This document shows, one piece after another, positions 5,313 through 9,930 of a stretch of 9,930 bases of DNA (position 1 is the stretch's first letter; the number at the start of each line of letters is the position of its first letter). Under the pieces are notes generated by a model. It worked only from the letters and a program-made list of their open reading frames with translations. It was not told the origin of the DNA and made no database searches. This DNA is from Ruminococcaceae bacterium UBA1036 (GTDB lineage Bacteria > Bacillota > Clostridia > Oscillospirales > Acutalibacteraceae). Both the position numbers and the translations under genes were made by a program. The DNA lies in the NCBI GenBank assembly GCA_002316805.1, contig DCEF01000024.1, forward strand, positions 1 to 9,930, given 5' to 3'.

Positions 5313-7955
5313 TTGCAGTGGCAGAGCTTTTCGAAAGAGGAATGTGCTAAAAAGCTTAGGACTGATATTGCCAAAGGCCTTTCGCAGCAACAGGCTGCAA
5401 GCCGCCTTAGAACGGCAGGGCCAAACGAGCTGGCAAAGCCAAAGAAGAAAAAACTGCTTGTCCGTTTTTTTGCCCAGTTCTGCGACTTTCTTGTCATTAT
5501 GCTGCTGACTGCAGCGGGGATATCTTTTGCGGTTTCTTTCTACAGGCACAGCAGCGATTATATTGATTCGATAATTATCCTTGCAATCGTAATCATTAAC
5601 GCCATTATTGGCGTTGTGCAGGAAAGCCGTGCTGAGAACGCCATAGAAGCATTGCAGAAACTTTCGAGTCCGCGTGCAAGGGTAGTGCGCGGGGGAAAGG
5701 AATATGCTGTTCCTGCCGAAAAGCTTGTCCCTGGCGACATCGTAATACTGAAAACGGGGAACCTTGTGCCTGCGGATATACGTCTTACCGAATCATCAAG
5801 TCTTCAGGTTGAAGAAAGCGCCCTGACAGGGGAAAGCATACCTTCAAGCAAAAAAGCAGAGACTGTTTTTCCGCCGGCAACGCCTTTCAGCGACTGCCGC
5901 AATATGCTTTTTTCAGCAAGCGCTATTACGGCAGGCCATGGTAAAGGGATAGTAGTTTCTACTGGCATGGATACAGAGGTAGGGAAGATTGCCAGGATGA
6001 TTGCCAACCAGACACCTCCGCAGACACCGCTCCAGCATAAGCTGGCACAAACCGGAAAATACCTTGGCGTTGGAGCCCTTGCCATATGTTTCGTAATTTT
6101 TATAATGGGGCTTTTCCAGCACATAGACCCGCTCAATATGTTTTTGATTGCCATCAGCCTCGCTGTAGCGGCCATTCCAGAAGGACTTCCGGCAGTAGTG
6201 ACAATTACCCTTGCCATAGGCGTAAGGCGCATGGCGGCTAAGCGTGCCATTGTCAGGCGGCTTCCTGCGGTGGAGACGCTTGGGAGTGCAAGCGTTATAT
6301 GTTCTGACAAGACTGGGACGCTTACGCAGAACCGCATGACAGTAGTTGAGATGTGCAATGCTTCTGGGATAATGGCGCCGCATTCTTCTGAAGCACAGAA
6401 ACTGCTGCGCCTTGCTTCGCTTTGCACAGACTGCGAGACTGAAAATGGAAAAGTCACAGGCGAACCGACGGAAACGGCGATAGTGCGTTCTGTGCCGGAA
6501 AAAGAATTTCAAATGCTGCGCCGCAAGTATCCGCGTGTTGCAGAGGTGCCGTTTTCGAGTGAGCGCAAGCGCATGACGACAATAAACCGCATACCTGGCG
6601 GCCGCTATATTGCCATTATGAAAGGCGCCCCTGATTTCCTTTTTCCGCTGTGCGTTTCAGGCTCTGCGCCGATGCAGAACGAAAAAATGGCAGCGCGGGC
6701 GCTTCGTGTGCTCGGCGTAGCTTTCAGAATACTCGATTCGCTTCCAGAACGTCCGGAAGACGCAGAAAACGGGATGACGTTCTGCGGCCTTATTGGCATG
6801 GCCGACCCGCCCCGCCCTGAAGCAGCCGAAGCTGTTGCTCTTTGCCGAAAGGCCGGCATACGCGCGGTGATGATAACCGGTGACCACGCCGCAACGGCTG
6901 CCGCTGTTGCAAAACAGCTTGGCATTGCTGAAAATTCAGGTGAAGTTATAACCGGAGCTGAGCTTGACCGCCTTTCCGACAAAGAGCTTGCGCGTAAAAT
7001 TTATAACTACAGCGTCTATGCGCGTGTTTCGCCTGAACATAAAATGCGCATTGTGCGCGCTTACCAGTCGCACGGCGAAGTAGTTGCCATGACGGGGGAC
7101 GGCGTTAACGATGCGCCTGCGCTGCGTGTTGCCGACATTGGCTGCGCGATGGGCATGTCCGGAACAGAAGTAGCTAAAGAAGCTTCAGATATGATATTGA
7201 CAGACGATAATTTTGCAACAATCGTCGCTGCCGTGAAGGAAGGCAGAGGCATTTATGAAAATATACGAAAAACGGTGCATTTTCTGATTAGCTGCAATAT
7301 TGGCGAGATACTGGCCGTGTTTGCCGGGTTTCTACTCCATCTGCCGCTGCCTTTTGAGGCTATCCAGCTGCTGTGGGTGAACCTTGTGACGGATTCCCTG
7401 CCGGCGCTTGCGCTTGGTGTGGAGCCCCTTAATGGGAAAATCATGGAGCGCAAGCCTGTGCGCAGAGGTAAAAGCATATTTGCGGGTGGCATGACTTACA
7501 ATATCATTGTTGAGGGATGCCTGATAGGTGCGCTTTCTCTTCTGGCTTACAGCATTGGGCGTGTTTTTTTTGATGCTGACCCTGCTGTGCCGGTAATAGG
7601 GAGGACAATGGGTTTCGCCGTGCTCAGCATTTCGCAGGTTGTACATACATTCAACATGCGCTCTGAAGAATACTCTGTGTTTGACAAACGCCTTGAGACA
7701 AACACGAAGTTGATATCTGCATCGATAGTCTGCACACTGCTTCAGGCAGTCGTTATTGCTGTTGAGCCTCTCAGCAGCATATTTAAAACAGTTGTTTTAA
7801 ATTTGCCGCAGTGGCTGTCAGTAATTTTACTTTCACTCGTGCCGCTCGCTGCGGGCGAAGCGGAAAAAGCATTGCTCCGCAGTGGCCGCAGGCGCCGTTC
7901 TGCTGTCAGCAGACATGTGCCGCAAAGATTTGACAGACCTATTGAAAAAGGATAA
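5313..7955 (+). CDS. Calcium-type (P-type IIA) cation-transporting ATPase
   Basis: A complete membrane pump that exports Ca2+ (or a related divalent ion) using ATP through an aspartyl-phosphate intermediate. Residues are numbered from an upstream in-frame ATG at 5304. N-terminal cation-ATPase domain 5-70; actuator domain with LTGES (174-178); M4 VAAIPEGLP (288-296, E293 matching SERCA E309); phosphorylation site SDKTGTLT (D335); nucleotide-binding KGAPD (440-444); MITGDH (523-528) and TGDGVND (597-603) of the P domain. M5 has N665 and E668, and M6 has N693, T696 and D697, matching SERCA Ca2+ ligands. At the M8 glutamate of SERCA I align Q778, which hints at one ion per cycle. The tail is basic (RRRR at 862-865). 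TTG at 5313 is preferred as start: GGGGG (5299-5303) abuts the ATG but is 9 bases from the TTG, and MQWQSFS matches the family N-terminus. Single gene, divergent from PAP2. Confidence 0.95.
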   Translation: MQWQSFSKEECAKKLRTDIAKGLSQQQAASRLRTAGPNELAKPKKKKLLVRFFAQFCDFLVIMLLTAAGISFAVSFYRHSSDYIDSIIILAIVIINAIIGVVQESRAENAIEALQKLSSPRARVVRGGKEYAVPAEKLVPGDIVILKTGNLVPADIRLTESSSLQVEESALTGESIPSSKKAETVFPPATPFSDCRNMLFSASAITAGHGKGIVVSTGMDTEVGKIARMIANQTPPQTPLQHKLAQTGKYLGVGALAICFVIFIMGLFQHIDPLNMFLIAISLAVAAIPEGLPAVVTITLAIGVRRMAAKRAIVRRLPAVETLGSASVICSDKTGTLTQNRMTVVEMCNASGIMAPHSSEAQKLLRLASLCTDCETENGKVTGEPTETAIVRSVPEKEFQMLRRKYPRVAEVPFSSERKRMTTINRIPGGRYIAIMKGAPDFLFPLCVSGSAPMQNEKMAARALRVLGVAFRILDSLPERPEDAENGMTFCGLIGMADPPRPEAAEAVALCRKAGIRAVMITGDHAATAAAVAKQLGIAENSGEVITGAELDRLSDKELARKIYNYSVYARVSPEHKMRIVRAYQSHGEVVAMTGDGVNDAPALRVADIGCAMGMSGTEVAKEASDMILTDDNFATIVAAVKEGRGIYENIRKTVHFLISCNIGEILAVFAGFLLHLPLPFEAIQLLWVNLVTDSLPALALGVEPLNGKIMERKPVRRGKSIFAGGMTYNIIVEGCLIGALSLLAYSIGRVFFDADPAVPVIGRTMGFAVLSISQVVHTFNMRSEEYSVFDKRLETNTKLISASIVCTLLQAVVIAVEPLSSIFKTVVLNLPQWLSVILLSLVPLAAGEAEKALLRSGRRRRSAVSRHVPQRFDRPIEKG

Positions 7956-8106
7956 AATATCAGCGTATACAAATCCTAAAAGCGTGTAGCCCTTGAATGA
8001 AATGGTTTGCTTTTTAATAATCCTGCTGCCGTATGTCGCTTTGTATGAATGTTAGAAGGATATGGTGTGTGAAAACTTGTTTGTGCATTATGAGTATTAC
8101 TAATAT

Positions 8107-8151
8107 GGAAGAAAACGCAAAAGAAGCGCCACGCAAATGCGAAGCGCTTCT
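8107..8151 (-). terminator. Rho-independent terminator of the XRE-type gene
   Basis: AGAAGCGC (8122-8129) pairs perfectly with GCGCTTCT (8144-8151), and the 14-base loop can pair a little further. On the minus strand the stem runs into TTTGCGTTTTC. It lies 18 bases past the stop at 8170. The plus-strand ATPase gene ends at 7955, and no separate terminator for it is seen in 7956-8106. Confidence 0.65.
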
Positions 8152-8169
8152 CCCGCGATGTGGCTGGCC

Positions 8170-8418
8170 TTATTTCTCTCTGCCCAGTAGCCAGTCAACA
8201 GAAACGTTCAAAATGTCAGCGAGTGCCGCAAGTTCATAATCCGTTACATAACGGATTTGACCTTCCAGTTTTGAAAGGCCTGAAGCGTTCATATCAACGC
8301 CATTGACTTGAAGCTGAGCCAGCAGCTCTTTCTGTTTCATACCCTGATTTTTACGTGCTGTTTCAACACGGGAACCCACCATGTTACGGGTTCCTAAAGC
8401 CTGTTTACGCAGTCTCAT
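8170..8418 (-). CDS. Small XRE-family helix-turn-helix DNA-binding protein
   Basis: An 82-residue one-domain regulator. The Cro/C1-type HTH fills residues about 15-79: VGSRVETARKNQGMKQKELLAQLQ (helices 1-2), MNASGLSKLEGQIRYVTDYELAALADILNVSVDWLLG (recognition helix and the closing helices, with the typical family ending DWLLG). The frame is open back to 8616, but ATG 8418 is chosen because GAGGAG lies 9 bases upstream and the upstream residues have no family character. It has its own promoter at 8539-8567 and terminator at 8107-8151. It converges on the ATPase gene and diverges from pncB. Small XRE proteins often repress their own gene or a neighbour; the palindrome between its promoter elements suggests autoregulation. 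Its target is otherwise unknown. Confidence 0.87.
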   Translation of the reverse strand: MRLRKQALGTRNMVGSRVETARKNQGMKQKELLAQLQVNGVDMNASGLSKLEGQIRYVTDYELAALADILNVSVDWLLGREK

Positions 8419-8854
8419 TGCGTTCATCTCCTCACAACAAGAATTTCGAGTACCACTTCTCACAAAAGTGTCAGCAAAAGTCGTCGGATAACTTTGGAGG
8501 CAGCCAAGTTCCGGCTTTCTCTGCTGATATTTAGTAGTATAATATTTTTTTGGTAATATTACAACAAAATATTTTAACTTTTCACACAATTCGTAAATTT
8601 TTAAAAGAATGTTCACGTTTTTGAGCGGTTTTTTGTTTGCACTTTTGCTCTGCTTTATTATCTTTTCTAATTATGGCAATTTTATTCTGAGAAATTTAAA
8701 GCCCTGTCCTCAGGCCAATTACAGCTTATTATGCACAATTTAGAAATAAAACTAATGTCCATAATGACAATTTTAGCAATGGCCCTTTTCATAATATGAC
8801 TGCACACAGCTGATAAGCTACTGAAATTTTTTTCAATTCAGGGGGATGAATCTA
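8419..8854. other. 436-base AT-rich divergent intergenic region between the XRE gene and pncB
   Basis: The left part (8419-8538) is the untranslated leader of the XRE gene, in frame with it but without coding character. The XRE promoter and palindromes follow (8539-8575). For pncB the only plus-strand promoter I can propose is TTGTTT (8633-8638) and TATTAT (8656-8661), 17 bases apart, which would give a leader of nearly 190 bases. No riboswitch fold, RNA gene or further reading frame is recognised, and 8700-8840 shows nothing I can name. Confidence 0.4.
8539..8567 (-). promoter_or_regulatory. Sigma-A-type promoter of the XRE gene with an embedded palindrome
   Basis: On the minus strand TTGTTG (8567-8562) and TATTAT (8544-8539) have 17-base spacing. 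GTAATATTAC (8553-8562) is a perfect 10-base palindrome that touches the -35 and fills part of the spacer, a usual place for a repressor operator. A second palindrome, AAAATATTTT (8566-8575), overlaps the -35 from upstream. The predicted transcript has a leader of about 114 bases before the ATG at 8418. Confidence 0.45.
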
Positions 8855-9930
8855 TTGGAGAAAGTAAGCACAGCTAAAACAAATCTGACAATGTTGACAG
8901 ATTTTTATGAAATCACAATGGCAAATGGGTATCTTGAAAACGGCTTCCGCGATACAATCGCTTATTTTGACATGTTTTTCAGGGAACTGCCTGATCACGG
9001 CGGATTCGCAATAATGGCAGGAGTGCAGCAGATAATCAACTACCTTGAACATCTTACGTTTACAAAAGATGACATAGAATATCTGCGCGGATGCGGGATT
9101 TTCAGCGAAGAGTTCTTGGAGTACCTTTCAAACTTTAAATTCAGATGTGATGTGTGGACAGTGCCGGAGGGAATGCCAATCTTTCCTGGCGAGCCAATCG
9201 TTACGGTGCGCGGGCCGGTAATACAGGCACAGTTTATCGAAACCATGATACTGCTGACTGTGAATCATCAGAGCCTGATTGCGACTAAGGCAAACCGTAT
9301 ATGCCGCGCTGCTAAGGGAAGGCCGGTAATGGAGTTTGGTTCGCGCCGCGCGCAGGGACCTGACGGTGCCATGCTCGGCGCAAGGGCCGCATATATCGGC
9401 GGATGCTGCGGCACGGCCTGCACTATATGTGGCAAGGAATTTGGCATTCCAGCGCTTGGCACAATGGCACACAGCTGGGTTCAACTGTTCGACACTGAGC
9501 TCGATGCGTTCCGCGCTTATGCGCGCGAGTATCCGCAGAACTGCACGCTGCTCGTTGATACCTACAATGTTTTGAAGTCCGGCCTTCCCAATGCAATAAA
9601 AGTATTTAGAGAGGAAATCCTGCCGCGTGGGTTTCGGCCTACAGGGATACGCATAGACAGTGGCGATATAACTTACCTTTCGCGCAAGGCGAGAAAAATC
9701 CTGGATAATGCCGGTTTTCCGGACTGTAAAATCTGTGCTTCCAACTCCCTCGATGAATATATCATACGTGATATGCTTGTCCAGGGTGCATGTGTTGACA
9801 GCTTTGGCGTCGGCGAACGCATGATAACCTCATCAAGCTACCCTGTGTTTGGCGGCGTGTACAAGCTTTCTGGCGTTGAGGATGAAGAAGGCCATATCAC
9901 ACCTAAGATAAAAATAAGCGAAAATGTTTC
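8855..9930 (+). CDS. pncB: Nicotinate phosphoribosyltransferase, 5' part (runs off the window)
   Basis: The cytoplasmic enzyme that joins nicotinate to PRPP, with ATP hydrolysis, to give nicotinate mononucleotide in NAD salvage. The 358 codons visible are about three quarters of the usual length. N-terminal TMLTDFYEITMANGYLENG (12-30) is the family's opening motif. EFGSRRAQGPDGA (160-172), MAHSW (204-208, with the histidine phosphorylated in the family, H206), RIDSGD (266-271), SNSLDE (296-301) and GVGERM plus GGVYKL (318-338) build the phosphoribosyl and nucleotide site. The start is taken as TTG 8855: GGGGG at 8841-8845 abuts an in-frame ATG at 8846 but is 9 bases from the TTG. Either start adds only three residues. 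The gene is divergent from the XRE gene; whether that protein controls it is not known. No frameshift in the visible part. Confidence 0.95.
   Translation, partial: MEKVSTAKTNLTMLTDFYEITMANGYLENGFRDTIAYFDMFFRELPDHGGFAIMAGVQQIINYLEHLTFTKDDIEYLRGCGIFSEEFLEYLSNFKFRCDVWTVPEGMPIFPGEPIVTVRGPVIQAQFIETMILLTVNHQSLIATKANRICRAAKGRPVMEFGSRRAQGPDGAMLGARAAYIGGCCGTACTICGKEFGIPALGTMAHSWVQLFDTELDAFRAYAREYPQNCTLLVDTYNVLKSGLPNAIKVFREEILPRGFRPTGIRIDSGDITYLSRKARKILDNAGFPDCKICASNSLDEYIIRDMLVQGACVDSFGVGERMITSSSYPVFGGVYKLSGVEDEEGHITPKIKISENV

Noticed and set aside
5804..6512. Long minus-strand frames (199 and 217 codons) inside the ATPase gene
   Set aside because: They overlap the conserved actuator and phosphorylation-site coding region; codon structure of the plus strand explains the openness.
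8033..8239. Plus-strand 68-codon frame after the ATPase gene
   Set aside because: It runs through the terminator hairpin and the end of the XRE gene on the other strand, with no ribosome binding site and a low-quality composition.
8419..8616. N-terminal extension of the XRE protein (66 extra residues)
   Set aside because: The strong ribosome binding site is inside this stretch just before the ATG at 8418. The promoter -10 lies within it, and the residues have no family character.
8801..8840. Short repeat AGCTgataAGCT followed by a T-run, considered as a terminator or leader hairpin before pncB
   Set aside because: Only four pairs form and the next positions mismatch, so the stem would be unstable.
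8881..8904. Inverted repeat AAATCTG / CAGATTT near the start of pncB, considered as an NAD-repressor operator
   Set aside because: It lies wholly in conserved codons (TNLTMLTDFYE), which explain it. I could not match it to a known NiaR or NadR site with confidence.

Overview
The window looks like a chromosomal segment of a low-to-moderate GC, spore-forming Gram-positive bacterium, most likely of the class Clostridia. The grounds are a CotJC spore-coat manganese catalase fragment, strong AGGAGG-type ribosome binding sites, sigma-A-like promoters in AT-rich gaps, and probable TTG starts. The genus cannot be named from the sequence alone.

Left part (1-2315): the 3' part of cotJC, on the minus strand and running off the left edge, is cut at about codon 30. 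Immediately upstream of the cut lies a complete 477-residue large serine recombinase gene in the same orientation. Its stop codon is about a dozen bases from where CotJC similarity resumes. This is the geometry of sporulation-gene intervening elements such as skin in sigK. Head-to-head with the recombinase is an unrecognised 89-codon gene. The missing 5' end of cotJC is nowhere in the window, so the far boundary of the element is not located.

Middle (2365-5221): an unrecognised 184-residue protein (minus) with a good sigma-A promoter; a polytopic membrane protein of the flippase-like/LPG-synthase transmembrane (UPF0104) family (plus); a small 88-residue protein resembling a Clostridia family of unknown function (minus); and a PAP2 lipid phosphatase with all three catalytic motifs (minus).

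Right part (5222-9930): a complete type IIA calcium-type P-type ATPase (plus), divergent from the PAP2 gene; a small XRE-type DNA-binding protein (minus) with a palindrome between its promoter elements and a terminator behind it; and the 5' three quarters of pncB, nicotinate phosphoribosyltransferase (plus), running off the right edge. The genes are mostly single transcription units in alternating orientation, so no large operon is visible. Everything right of about 2365 looks like ordinary chromosome. The notable locus is the cotJC/recombinase junction.
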